This document shows, one piece after another, positions 1 to 6,803 of a stretch of DNA of 13,777 nt (positions are counted from its first letter, which is position 1; the number at the start of each line of letters is the position of its first letter). This DNA is from DASUME01 sp041179425. Its GTDB lineage: Bacteria; Myxococcota_A; Polyangia; Polyangiales; DASUME01. Under the pieces are notes generated by a model, which was not told the DNA's origin, searched no databases, and was given only the letters and a program-made list of their open reading frames with translations. Position numbers and translations under genes: made by a program. The DNA lies in NCBI GenBank assembly GCA_041179425.1, contig JBEGTL010000178.1, forward strand, positions 1-13,777, written 5' to 3'.

Positions 1-2
1 AG

Positions 3-719
3 GCAGCCGCGTTGGCCTCGGTGCTGGCCATGCTGGGCGGACCGGAGGCACTCGACCGCCTGCGAGGCTTACTGTCTGCAGACGAGCCTCACACGCGGCG
101 CGCTGCGCTGCACGCGCTCGGCCGCATCGGCGGTGCGCGCGCTGCACAGATGGTGGCCCTCGCGCTGGCCGACGAGAACAGCGACGTGCAGGTGGCCGCC
201 GCACAGGTGCTCGGACGTCTGCGCGACGAGCGCGGCGGTGTCCCGGGCGCCAGTGAGCTGATGCTCGCGGTGCAGTCCGAGCATGCGCAGGTGCGCGCCG
301 CCGTCGCACGCGCGCTCGGCAACACGGGGCTCTTGCAGGCCATCGAGCCGCTGTGCGAGCTGCTTCGTGACGACGACGGTGGTGTAGCGATCGCGGCCAT
401 CGACGGGCTTGGTCAGGTCGCCGGAGACACGCTGTCGGACAAGCTCAAAGATGCGCTCATCCATCCCGACCGCGAGGTGGTCAAGGCGGCACTGCGCGCG
501 CTCGCGGCCACGCGCGACCCGGACGCAGCGAGCGAGCTCATCGCAGCGCTCAGCCACGACGCCTGGGATGTGCGGCAGGTCGCGGCCGAGCTGATCGGCG
601 AGCTACGTGCGATGAGCGCCCGGCCCGCGTTGGCGGCACAGCTCGCACGCGAGAGCGACGACCTGGCTCGCGCTGCACTGTCGGACGCGCTGAGATCTCT
701 TGCGGAGGAGGTAGGGTAG
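3..719 (+). CDS. HEAT-repeat protein, 5' truncated, head of a chemosensory operon
   Basis: The frame is already open at the first bases of the window (Ala-Ala-Ala precedes the first possible start, a TTG at 12), so the N-terminus is missing. At least 238 residues are visible. They form tandem helical repeats of about 30 residues of the HEAT/PBS-lyase type, with recurring patterns such as RRAALHALGRIG, VQVAAAQVLGRL, VRAAVARALGNTG and VRQVAAELIGEL. HEAT solenoids are protein-binding scaffolds; no catalytic motif is visible. The stop codon shares its last base with the GTG start of cheR, so the two are translationally coupled. HEAT-repeat proteins do occur next to cheR and cheB in Myxococcota, and a scaffold or adaptor role in the chemosensory complex is inferred. 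Fold assignment is confident; function is not. Confidence 0.85.
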   Translation, partial: AAALASVLAMLGGPEALDRLRGLLSADEPHTRRAALHALGRIGGARAAQMVALALADENSDVQVAAAQVLGRLRDERGGVPGASELMLAVQSEHAQVRAAVARALGNTGLLQAIEPLCELLRDDDGGVAIAAIDGLGQVAGDTLSDKLKDALIHPDREVVKAALRALAATRDPDAASELIAALSHDAWDVRQVAAELIGELRAMSARPALAAQLARESDDLARAALSDALRSLAEEVG

Positions 720-1600
720 TGCCCCTTCTCTTCGACAGCGGACCACGGATCAGACCGGAAGAGTTCCGTCTGCTGCGCGATCTGGTCAACGAGTTCTGCG
801 GGATTCGTTTTCCGGACGACATGCAGTTCGTGATGGAACGCAAGCTCAAGGAACGCTTGCAGCGCCTGGAGATCAAGGACTTCGCCGAGTACTACCACTA
901 CCTGCGTTATCATCCGGACGCGCGCGCCGAGCTCGAGCGTGCGGTGGACGTGCTGACCACCAACGAGACCTACCTGTTTCGTGAGGAGTATCAGCTGCGC
1001 GCGTTTCAGCGTGAGGTGCTGCCGCTCTTGCATCGGCGCGGGCAAAAGCAGCAGCGACTCTCCATCTGGAGTGCGGGCTGCTCGACCGGCGAAGAGGTGT
1101 ACACGATCGCCATCCTGATCCGCGAGTCACACATGTTCGAGGGCTGGGATGTGCGCGTGATCGGCAACGACATCTCGCGGCGCGTGCTCACGGTGGCGCG
1201 CCGCGGCAGCTACGGGCCGTCCAGCTTTCGCAGCATGCCGGAGAGCTACAAGAGCTTCTTCGTGGAGACGCCCGAGGGCCGCACGGTGCGACCCGACATC
1301 CGCACCATGTGCAGCTTCGCCTACCTCAACTTGCTCGACCAGACGCGCTTCAGCGTCGTTGGTACGGTGGACGCCATCTTTTGTCGCAACGTGTTGATCT
1401 ACTTCGACACCGCCTCGCGCCGTAAGGTGATCGAGGGCTTTTACGAGCGCCTGTCGCCGGGGGGCTTTTTGTTCCTTGGCCACAGCGAGTCGCTTCTCAA
1501 CGTGTCCACTGCATTCGAGCTGGTACATTTGTCGTCCGACCTGGTCTATCAAAAGCCGTTTGCTCCCGAAAAGGGTTCACCGCTTGGAGAACCTAAATGA
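719..1600 (+). CDS. cheR: CheR-type chemoreceptor glutamate methyltransferase
   Basis: This 293-residue protein has the usual length for CheR, which transfers methyl groups from S-adenosylmethionine to glutamates of chemoreceptors in the cytoplasm. The N-terminal helical CheR domain covers about residues 14-75. The Rossmann methyltransferase domain follows, with TTNETYLFRE (80-90), the SAM-binding SAGCSTGEEVY (118-128), GNDIS (149-153), FCRNVLIYF (221-229) and GGFLFLGHSESL (248-259). No TPR tail is present. The start is GTG at 719, with GGAGGAGG at 704-711 seven bases upstream, and it overlaps the preceding stop by one base. The stop overlaps the cheB start (ATGA). The pairing with cheB and a HEAT protein argues for an adaptive chemosensory pathway, but the receptor is not in the window. 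Confidence 0.96.
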   Translation: MPLLFDSGPRIRPEEFRLLRDLVNEFCGIRFPDDMQFVMERKLKERLQRLEIKDFAEYYHYLRYHPDARAELERAVDVLTTNETYLFREEYQLRAFQREVLPLLHRRGQKQQRLSIWSAGCSTGEEVYTIAILIRESHMFEGWDVRVIGNDISRRVLTVARRGSYGPSSFRSMPESYKSFFVETPEGRTVRPDIRTMCSFAYLNLLDQTRFSVVGTVDAIFCRNVLIYFDTASRRKVIEGFYERLSPGGFLFLGHSESLLNVSTAFELVHLSSDLVYQKPFAPEKGSPLGEPK

Positions 1601-2757
1601 GCCCCGGCAAGCTGAGAGTCATGGTGGTCGACGACTCGGCGCTCAACCGACGCACCATCGGCGACGTGTTGGGTGCGCTCGAGGGCGTCGAGGTGGTGGG
1701 CAAAGCTGCCGATGGTGACGAGGCGCTGCGGCTCGCGCAGTCGCTCTCGCCCGACCTCATCACGCTCGACCTCGAGATGCCGCGCATGGACGGCTACACG
1801 TTCTTGCGCTTGTTGATGGCGCGTCAGCCCACGCCGGTGATCGTGATCAGCGGCAGCGCTGGGCGCGACAGTGTGGGCCGTGCGCTCGAGCTCGGTGCCA
1901 TCGACTACGTCGCCAAGTCCAGTCGTCCGGCGCTCGATGCACCGGGCATCGAGATCGAGCTGGCCGAAAAGGTCGCCAACCTCCGTCAGCTTGCGCTGGC
2001 GGGGCGTGGACCCATGAAGCGTGCGTCGCAGGGGGGGGCCGCCGCGCTGCTGCACAAGCCCGCGCCGCGCACCAACTGGAACGGCGCGGCAGATCGTGAG
2101 CCCACGCCTGAGGTCCGCGACCCGCGCCAGCCACGACCGGGCTCCACGCCCACGCCCGAAAAGGAAAACGCAGCCAAAGAGACAGGCCTCACTCGGCTGG
2201 TCGTGATCGGCGCGTCCACGGGTGGACCGAGCGCACTGGTCGAGGTGTTCTCGCAAGTGCGTACATGTGCGAGCACCGCGATCGTGGTCGCCCAACACAT
2301 GCCCGAGCGCTTCACCAAGACGTTTGCCGAGCGGCTCAACCGGCTCAGCGTGCTGCGCGTGAGCGAGGCCCGTGAGTTCGAGCCCCTGCACCCGGGTCGA
2401 GCCATCTTGTGCCCGGGCGGCAAGTGCCTCGAGATCACCGGCTTTGGCCATGGTTTTGCGGCGTTGGTGGTCGACCCCGCGCCGTCCGATAGGTTCATTC
2501 CGTCTGCCGACCGGCTGTTCAAGAGTGCCGCCGAGCTTGCGCGCGAAAAGGTGATCGGCGTGGTGCTCACCGGCATGGGCGACGACGGTGCGCGCGGGGT
2601 GGTGTCCATCAAGGCACGCGGCGGCATGGTGCTGGCCGAGTCCGCCGAGACCGCGGTCATCTACGGCATGCCGGGCGCGGCAGTGCGCACGGGAGAGGTC
2701 GACCGGACCCTACCGCTCGGTGCGCTGGCTGCCTATTTGGCGGAACTGATTGTCTGA
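1597..2757 (+). CDS. cheB: CheB, phosphorylation-activated chemoreceptor methylesterase/deamidase
   Basis: CheB hydrolyses receptor glutamyl methyl esters and deamidates glutamines, opposing CheR. The 386-residue product has a receiver domain (about 7-125) with acidic D12/D13, phospho-acceptor D58 in TLDLEMPRMDG, S85 at the conserved Ser/Thr position and K107. The C-terminal esterase domain (about 198-385) shows the serine motif IGASTGG with S207, H234 in AQHMPERF, and LTGMGDDG (324-331) with the catalytic aspartate, probably D330. The linker (about 138-197) is long and rich in Pro, Arg and Ala, which makes the protein somewhat longer than the roughly 350 residues of enteric CheB. The ATG overlaps the cheR TGA by four bases, so the two are coupled in translation. 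Confidence 0.97.
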   Translation: MSPGKLRVMVVDDSALNRRTIGDVLGALEGVEVVGKAADGDEALRLAQSLSPDLITLDLEMPRMDGYTFLRLLMARQPTPVIVISGSAGRDSVGRALELGAIDYVAKSSRPALDAPGIEIELAEKVANLRQLALAGRGPMKRASQGGAAALLHKPAPRTNWNGAADREPTPEVRDPRQPRPGSTPTPEKENAAKETGLTRLVVIGASTGGPSALVEVFSQVRTCASTAIVVAQHMPERFTKTFAERLNRLSVLRVSEAREFEPLHPGRAILCPGGKCLEITGFGHGFAALVVDPAPSDRFIPSADRLFKSAAELAREKVIGVVLTGMGDDGARGVVSIKARGGMVLAESAETAVIYGMPGAAVRTGEVDRTLPLGALAAYLAELIV

Positions 2758-2808
2758 GCGCGCCTCATCGTGGGAACATCGAGCGTTCAGCTGGGGGAGT
2801 GGAGCGCC

Positions 2809-3543
2809 ATGAACGACAAGAGATCGCCGGACGCGCGCGCGAACTTTGCGCAAGAAGCGATTGATGGCGGAGCCTTCCGTCCACTCGCTCGCGGCGGCGA
2901 AGCGGTCCAGCACTTGCGGCAGGCGCTCGAACGAGTGCAGCGCGAGAGCGTGAGTCTGGTGCGCATCGGAGCCAGCCTCGAAGAGTTCGTGCGTCAGCAA
3001 GAAGGGCGCTACGCCGAGCTCGAGCAGGAGCTCAACGACACGGCCTTACTCTACGTCGCCAGCTACCAGCTCCAGGCGCGCGCACAGCCCAAAGAAGTGC
3101 TGCGCCTCGTGCGAGAGCTGCTCGAGCTGCTGGTGGGCGTCGAGTCGTTTGCGCTCTATCTCGGTGCCCCGGGCAGCACGGTGCAGCCGGTTGCGCACAA
3201 GGGCCTGAGCGACGCCGACCTCGCGCCGCTGCGCACTACCGAAGGCGCGCTCGAGACCGTGTTCTCGCGCAAGACGCCACTGATGGTCGAAGACAGTCCG
3301 CTGCCCAAGGGCACACTTCAGGCGCCTTTGGCGGTGGTCCCCCTGATGCTCGGCGACCGCGTCATCGGCGCCATCGTGATCGTCAGCTTGTTCCCGCACA
3401 AGACCAGCTGGGCGCAGGTCGACCAGCAGCTGCTCCATCTCCTGTCGTCGCACGCGGCATCCGCGTTGGTGGCGGCGCACCTCGTGCAACGACAAAGCGA
3501 TCTGTTGGGTACTCTCGCCGCTCTCGGCGAGAGTCTCAAGTGA
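2809..3543 (+). CDS. Helical-GAF domain protein inside the chemosensory operon
   Basis: The 244-residue protein lies between cheB and cheY. ATG 2809 is preferred over the upstream in-frame GTG at 2770, because purine-rich GGGGGAG and GGAG (2793-2804) sit directly in front of it. Residues 30-90 look like a long amphipathic or coiled-coil helix (for example LRQALERVQRES and YAELEQELNDTALLY). Residues about 95-228 fit a GAF fold: helix VLRLVRELLELLVGVESFALYL, a central QAPLAVVPLMLGDRVIGAIVIVS, and a final helix QQLLHLLSSHAASALVAAHL. GAF domains bind small ligands or mediate dimerisation. No GGDEF, kinase or HD output domain is attached, so it probably acts by protein contact. I know of no named family and infer only that it is an accessory of this pathway. 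Confidence 0.85.
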   Translation: MNDKRSPDARANFAQEAIDGGAFRPLARGGEAVQHLRQALERVQRESVSLVRIGASLEEFVRQQEGRYAELEQELNDTALLYVASYQLQARAQPKEVLRLVRELLELLVGVESFALYLGAPGSTVQPVAHKGLSDADLAPLRTTEGALETVFSRKTPLMVEDSPLPKGTLQAPLAVVPLMLGDRVIGAIVIVSLFPHKTSWAQVDQQLLHLLSSHAASALVAAHLVQRQSDLLGTLAALGESLK

Positions 3544-3549
3544 GGGGAC

Positions 3550-3924
3550 ATGACTCGGTATCGATGCTTGGTAGTCGAAGACTCGCAGGTCATGCGACAG
3601 TTGCTGGTGTTCGCGCTTCAGCGTGTGCGTGAGCTCGACGTCACCGAAGCCGACGATGGTGTTGACGCCTTGCGCAAGCTGACGGGCGCTCGGTTCGACA
3701 TCATCATCACCGACATCAACATGCCCATCATGGACGGGCTCAAGCTGGTGAAGCGCATCCGCTCCGACGAGACCTACAAAAACGTGCCGATCATCGTGGT
3801 CACCACAGAGGGCTCGCAAGAAGACAGATCGCGCGCGCTCGCACTCGGCGCGAACGCGTACATCACCAAGCCCATCCAAGGCCCGCAGGTCGTGGCCAAG
3901 GTCAAAGAGCTGCTGCAGATGTGA
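3550..3924 (+). CDS. cheY: Single-domain CheY-like response regulator
   Basis: This 124-residue protein is one receiver domain with no output domain. It has acidic pocket residues E10 and D11, phospho-acceptor D55 in IIITDINMPIMDG, T85 in VVTTEG, Y104 and K107 in AYITKP, which are the conserved set for a working CheY. Such proteins are phosphorylated by CheA and bind a motor or another effector. It starts six bases after the stop of the GAF gene, with AGGGG immediately upstream at rather short spacing, so it is the last gene of the operon. It may drive flagellar, gliding or non-motility output; the sequence cannot tell which. Confidence 0.95.
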   Translation: MTRYRCLVVEDSQVMRQLLVFALQRVRELDVTEADDGVDALRKLTGARFDIIITDINMPIMDGLKLVKRIRSDETYKNVPIIVVTTEGSQEDRSRALALGANAYITKPIQGPQVVAKVKELLQM

Positions 3925-3942
3925 TGTTGGTGGGTAGCTCCG

Positions 3943-3970
3943 CTCGGCACGGACGTTCCGCCTGCCCGAG
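3943..3970 (+). terminator. Possible stem-loop after cheY
   Basis: Nineteen bases after the cheY stop, CTCGG (3943-3947) can pair with CCGAG (3966-3970), enclosing a smaller hairpin CGGA-cgt-TCCG (3950-3960). No T-run follows, so it is not a canonical intrinsic terminator. It could mark the operon end or be a chance GC-rich fold. Confidence 0.25.
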
Positions 3971-4039
3971 AGGCGATGGACGATCTTGCTGTGCAGCTCG
4001 CTTGCTCGACCGCACCAGCAGGCGTTATGTCTTCCGTCT

Positions 4040-4507
4040 GTGAAGTGTGCATCCACGGTTCCTGCGCTCTGTTGTCTGATCCTGGTCTTTGGCGCCGTGG
4101 CCTGTAGTGATGGCAAGGGCAGTCGAGGTGTCGCGAACGAGGCTCGCGATGCGGGCCTCGACGCTGGCGCCAACGCTGACGCCGGTGCCGCGATCGACGC
4201 GGACGCGGACAGCGCCGATGCCTCGAGCCCAGATGCGATGAGCGCGGATGCGGGTAGGGTCTGTTTCCCGTGCCAGGGATATTGAACCTGCGGAGGGCCG
4301 CATTCTCATATCGACCTCACGCCCGAAGCAGACGGCTGTTTCTTGAGCGGGCTGCCGGAGCGCAATCTCCTCTTGCCCGACGGCACGATCACGGTGGGCG
4401 GTCGCATCGTGGGGCATGCGAGCGGCTCCGGCGCACGAGTCAGCGTCTCTGGCGCGGATGGTGGTCGGTGGCTCTACTGCGCGGCCGGTGGTGGCTGCCA
4501 CGGTTGA
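4040..4507 (+). CDS. Small cysteine-rich lipoprotein with an in-frame TGA codon
   Basis: From GTG 4040 the protein begins with a lipoprotein signal peptide: Lys2, a hydrophobic core (ALCCLILVFGAVA) and Cys22 as the likely lipidated residue. The lipobox AVAC is acceptable though not ideal. An Asp/Ala/Gly-rich low-complexity linker follows (about residues 28-72), of the kind common in myxobacterial lipoproteins. The frame meets TGA at 4283-4285, just after CFPCQGY, but continues open for 73 codons to a second TGA at 4505-4507. The continuation looks coding: TCGGPHSHIDLTPEADGC, then LLLPDGTITVGGRIVGH, then DGGRWLYCAAGGGCHG, with roughly three quarters of third positions G or C. Either the TGA is recoded (selenocysteine would complete a Cys-x2-Cys-x3-U-x-Cys cluster), or the gene carries a nonsense mutation or sequence error. 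An upstream TTG (3986) is in frame but would spoil the signal peptide. No clear ribosome binding site is seen. I do not recognise the C-terminal domain. Confidence 0.6.
4289..4302 (+). other. Perfect hairpin just downstream of the in-frame TGA
   Basis: TGCGG-AGGG-CCGCA forms a five-pair stem with a four-base loop, beginning three bases after the TGA at 4283-4285. The TGA itself can pair with TCA at 4306-4308 across a 3x3 internal loop. A stem-loop beside a UGA is what a bacterial SECIS element would need. However, the loop starts only about nine bases after the UGA, closer than in known bacterial examples such as fdhF. The fold is plain; the role is speculative. Confidence 0.35.
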
Positions 4508-4525
4508 TTGGTATCCGGGATGGGG

Positions 4526-5419
4526 CTAGGCGCGGGAGGCAGCCGCGCGTGGCCTGCCTCGCGTGGCCTTGGCGGCAGAGGCCGCCGTCGTCGCGCGCGC
4601 GGCCTTCGTCGCACGAGCGGGCGGAGCAGACTTGGCGGGGGCAGACTTGGCGGAAGCAGGCGGCGCAGACTTGGTGCCGCGCGGCTTTTGTTGTTTGCGC
4701 GCGCGGCTGGCTTCGACCTCGACGACCCAAGTGGCGAGCATGGAGCGCATCGAGCTGCGCACCTCTTGTTCGGCTCGGTCGGCGTCGCCCTCGGCGATGG
4801 CGCGCGCGAGCGGCATGTAAAAGCCACTGTGCCGCACTTCGTTGGCGACCCACGCGTGGCTCTGCTCTTGAATGAGCGAGGCGCAGCGCTTAAAGCTGTT
4901 GTAGGTCAGCTGGTAGACGATGTGCTCGGCGCCCTCGTGCACGAGATCCCAGAACTGATTCTCGAGCTTGTAGAGCGTGGCGTCTGTCTGCGTGCGGCTC
5001 ATCTCGTCCGCGACTTGCAACAGCTGGTCGCGCACTCTCGGCTTGGCGCGCTTGGCACAATGGCGAACCACATCGGGAGCCAACGCGCTGCGCATCTCGA
5101 GGATGGGAATCCAGTAGCTGAGCGAGGTCTTGCGCGACCCGGCCTGCTCCATCATCAGGGCGAGCAGATCGAGCCCGCCGTGCGCACGAAAGTCGAGCAC
5201 ACGCGTGCCATCGCCGTGCAGCACTTGCACGAGGCCCATCTGCGCGAGGCGGCGACTCGCTTCGCGCACGACCTGACGGTTGACCTGCAACGTCTCGGCG
5301 AGCGCACGCTCGGACGGCAGATGTGTCCCGACCTCGTATGCGCCTGACATGATGCCCGAGGCGAGCTGGCTGAATACCTGTTCGACAAGCCCCCGGCTCT
5401 GTACAGCCTGCAATGTCAT
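4526..5419 (-). CDS. FadR-like GntR-family regulator with a basic AT-hook/H1-like tail
   Basis: The 297-residue protein has a GntR winged helix (about 8-76) and an all-helical ligand domain (about 82-232) resembling E. coli FadR rather than the metal-binding FCD type. The four residues by which E. coli FadR contacts DNA (R35, R45, R49, H65) correspond at a constant offset of three to R38, R48, R52 and H68. This suggests an acyl-CoA-responsive regulator of fatty-acid genes, which is an inference. From about residue 240 it carries an extra tail of some 57 residues rich in Ala, Lys, Pro and Arg, with three KSAP repeats (250, 258, 263) and an AT-hook core RGRPR at 287-291. Enteric FadR (239 residues) lacks this. 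The start ATG is supported by GAGG eight bases upstream. The gene converges on the lipoprotein gene, with 18 bases between stops. Confidence 0.9.
   Translation of the reverse strand: MTLQAVQSRGLVEQVFSQLASGIMSGAYEVGTHLPSERALAETLQVNRQVVREASRRLAQMGLVQVLHGDGTRVLDFRAHGGLDLLALMMEQAGSRKTSLSYWIPILEMRSALAPDVVRHCAKRAKPRVRDQLLQVADEMSRTQTDATLYKLENQFWDLVHEGAEHIVYQLTYNSFKRCASLIQEQSHAWVANEVRHSGFYMPLARAIAEGDADRAEQEVRSSMRSMLATWVVEVEASRARKQQKPRGTKSAPPASAKSAPAKSAPPARATKAARATTAASAAKATRGRPRAAASRA
4616..4680 (-). repeat. Short direct repeats encoding the KSAP tail of the regulator
   Basis: On the plus strand GCAGACTTGG occurs three times, followed by CG, CG and TG. These copies encode the repeated KSAP units of the basic tail of the GntR-family regulator. 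The repeat suggests that the tail grew by slippage or local duplication. It is coding DNA, not a mobile element. Confidence 0.7.
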
Positions 5420-6043
5420 CGCGTCAGCCTCGAGTCGCGCATGTAGCGTCTGCTAGCATGCTTCTTTCTGCGGGTATAGATGTTGACTTGATTATCAACC
5501 TGCCTGATCAGAGCGCTGGTGACTCATGCCGCCAGGCAGTTACCTATCCGCGTCACGGGGCGGGGAGAAATCGTCCGCGCCGGGGCTGACCCTCGTCACG
5601 CGTGGACTCACCGGGCGCGCCCGGAACGAACGTTCACCGCGAGCGCACGAATCAACGGGGGGCACCCAACTTTCAGCAAACGGAAGTCGTCGGCCACGAT
5701 GCAGCGCAACGACCCCCACGGGGGTCCCGCGTGGACGGGCACTGCGACAACGGAAAATGGCGCTCGCGTAACCCGATGAGGCCGGCTCGGGACCGGCCAG
5801 CCGACGCTGGCGGGCCAACCCGGGTTGCCCCCGGCCGAGGACGTGAGCGCGACGGTCTGTGCTGTCCCGACCTCCGCCCGCGCTGACCAGCTCGCCCCCG
5901 GGCATCGCCAATCCTGCGTGCACAGCCACAAATTCCTACGAGCAGTCGCGCAGATATCGTAACGAAATGGTAGACGCGTAAGACAGGTAAAGAGGCTCGG
6001 CGTCTCTCTCGCTGCGACCTCCGGCCCTCCTGCGAAGCCCAGC
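5420..6043. other. 624-base intergenic region rich in palindromes, no credible gene
   Basis: This gap separates the divergent regulator and ACT-domain genes. The open frames within it are Arg/Pro-rich and overlap one another on both strands, so I call none. Instead the first two thirds hold a series of self-complementary sequences. A bulged hairpin GGTGAC/GTTACC encloses TGCC/GGCA (5518-5544). CCGGGCGCGCCCGG (5611-5624) and GAACGTTC (5628-5635) are perfect palindromes. GACCCCCACGGGGGTC forms a hairpin (5711-5726), GGCCGG pairs with CCGGCC around a seven-base loop (5780-5798), and CAACCCGGGTTG is perfect (5816-5827). The last 200 bases before the ACT gene show no clear signal. A structured RNA, a set of operators or a decayed element are all possible. 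Confidence 0.5.
5488..5498. promoter_or_regulatory. AT-rich palindrome TTGATTATCAA, candidate operator
   Basis: TTGAT-T-ATCAA is a perfect palindrome about 70 bases upstream of the regulator start, in one of the few AT-rich patches of the window. The minus strand reads TTGATA here and TATACC 14 bases further on, so a promoter of the regulator may overlap, although the spacing is short. GntR-family regulators commonly bind such short palindromes in their own promoters. Autoregulation is inferred from position alone; the site does not match the E. coli FadR consensus closely. Confidence 0.4.
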
Positions 6044-6625
6044 ATGCCCAACTCCAACTCATCCCGCGTCACGCTCGCCCCTTCCGACCGCGCCTGGTCC
6101 GAAGTTACGAACACCGGCGAGTCGGCCTACCGCATTCGGCTCGAGGGACCGTTTGGGCCTTCGTGGATCTCCAGCCTGTGCGCCGAGCTGGCCGACCGTC
6201 AAATCTCCATCGACCGCGCCCACGCCATGCGCACGCTCAACCAGACCTGGGTCGCGGAGCTCAACGTCATCGCGCTGCCGGGGGCCGAAGACCCACTCTC
6301 CATCCAGTACGTCGAGCTGGCCGAGGCCGGTGCACCCGACGCCAGCGATCCGCTGCGCCTCGACCGCTACACCATCGAAGAGACACCCGCGCACGGCGGC
6401 ACGCTCATGCTGACCATCGAGGCAGCCGACAGCCTGGGCCTCTTGGGGTCGCTGCTCAGCCAGCTGGCCATGCTGTTCTTGTTCCCCATCGAGATGCACA
6501 TCGAGACACGCAACGGACGCGCGTACGACAGCTTCTGGCTGGGGACCGTGGGCGCCACCAGCCCCGGTCCACGCATCCGTGACTCGCTCGACCGCGTGCT
6601 GGCCCGCGCGCGCGCCAACCGCTAA
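6044..6625 (+). CDS. Stand-alone tandem ACT-domain protein
   Basis: The 193-residue protein contains two ACT-like units. The first (about 28-78) reads YRIRLEGPFGPSWISSLCAELADRQISI and on to WVAELNVI. The second (about 119-170) reads LMLTIEAADSLGLLGSLLSQ, FPIEMHIETRNGRAYDSFWLG, and closely resembles the ACT repeats at the C-terminus of GlnD-type uridylyltransferases (D-x-x-GLL, then I-x-T-x-x-G-x-A-x-D-x-F). ACT domains bind amino acids and regulate enzymes or partners. No enzyme domain is attached, so an amino-acid-sensing regulatory subunit is inferred. No good ribosome binding site precedes the ATG. It stands alone, with large gaps on both sides. Confidence 0.85.
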   Translation: MPNSNSSRVTLAPSDRAWSEVTNTGESAYRIRLEGPFGPSWISSLCAELADRQISIDRAHAMRTLNQTWVAELNVIALPGAEDPLSIQYVELAEAGAPDASDPLRLDRYTIEETPAHGGTLMLTIEAADSLGLLGSLLSQLAMLFLFPIEMHIETRNGRAYDSFWLGTVGATSPGPRIRDSLDRVLARARANR

Positions 6626-6628
6626 ACG

Positions 6629-6644
6629 CACGCCTGAGGGCGTG
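6629..6644 (+). terminator. Hairpin after the ACT-domain gene
   Basis: CACGCC-TGAG-GGCGTG forms a six-pair stem three bases after the stop codon. There is no T-run, so termination, if any, would not be classical intrinsic termination. Confidence 0.35.
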
Positions 6645-6803
6645 AGCCGAGAGTGCTCGCCTGCACACCTCGCCTCCGCTCCCGAGACCAGGTTGGGACG
6701 CTGTCGCTAGCGCTGCCATCGCGGAACGGTGAGATGGACACGCACGAAGGCGCCTGATTTCCACACGACGGCCAGGCATGCCGGTTGGGTATCATCGTGC
6801 GTG

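Noticed and set aside
4025..4501. Minus-strand open frame antiparallel to the lipoprotein gene.
   Set aside because: The composition is Arg/Ala/Thr-rich with no motif, while the plus strand shows a signal peptide, linker and cysteine pattern.
4270..4875. Plus-strand open frame of 201 codons after the lipoprotein stop.
   Set aside because: It is Arg- and Trp-rich without any domain, overlaps the 3' end of the GntR-family regulator, and competes with the better frame that continues the lipoprotein.
5961..5985. Sequence resembling the D-arm of a tRNA-Leu (ACGAAATGGTAGACGC).
   Set aside because: No acceptor stem, anticodon arm or GGTTCRA T-arm can be found at the right distances, so it is not a tRNA. 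A tRNA remnant or chance match remains possible.
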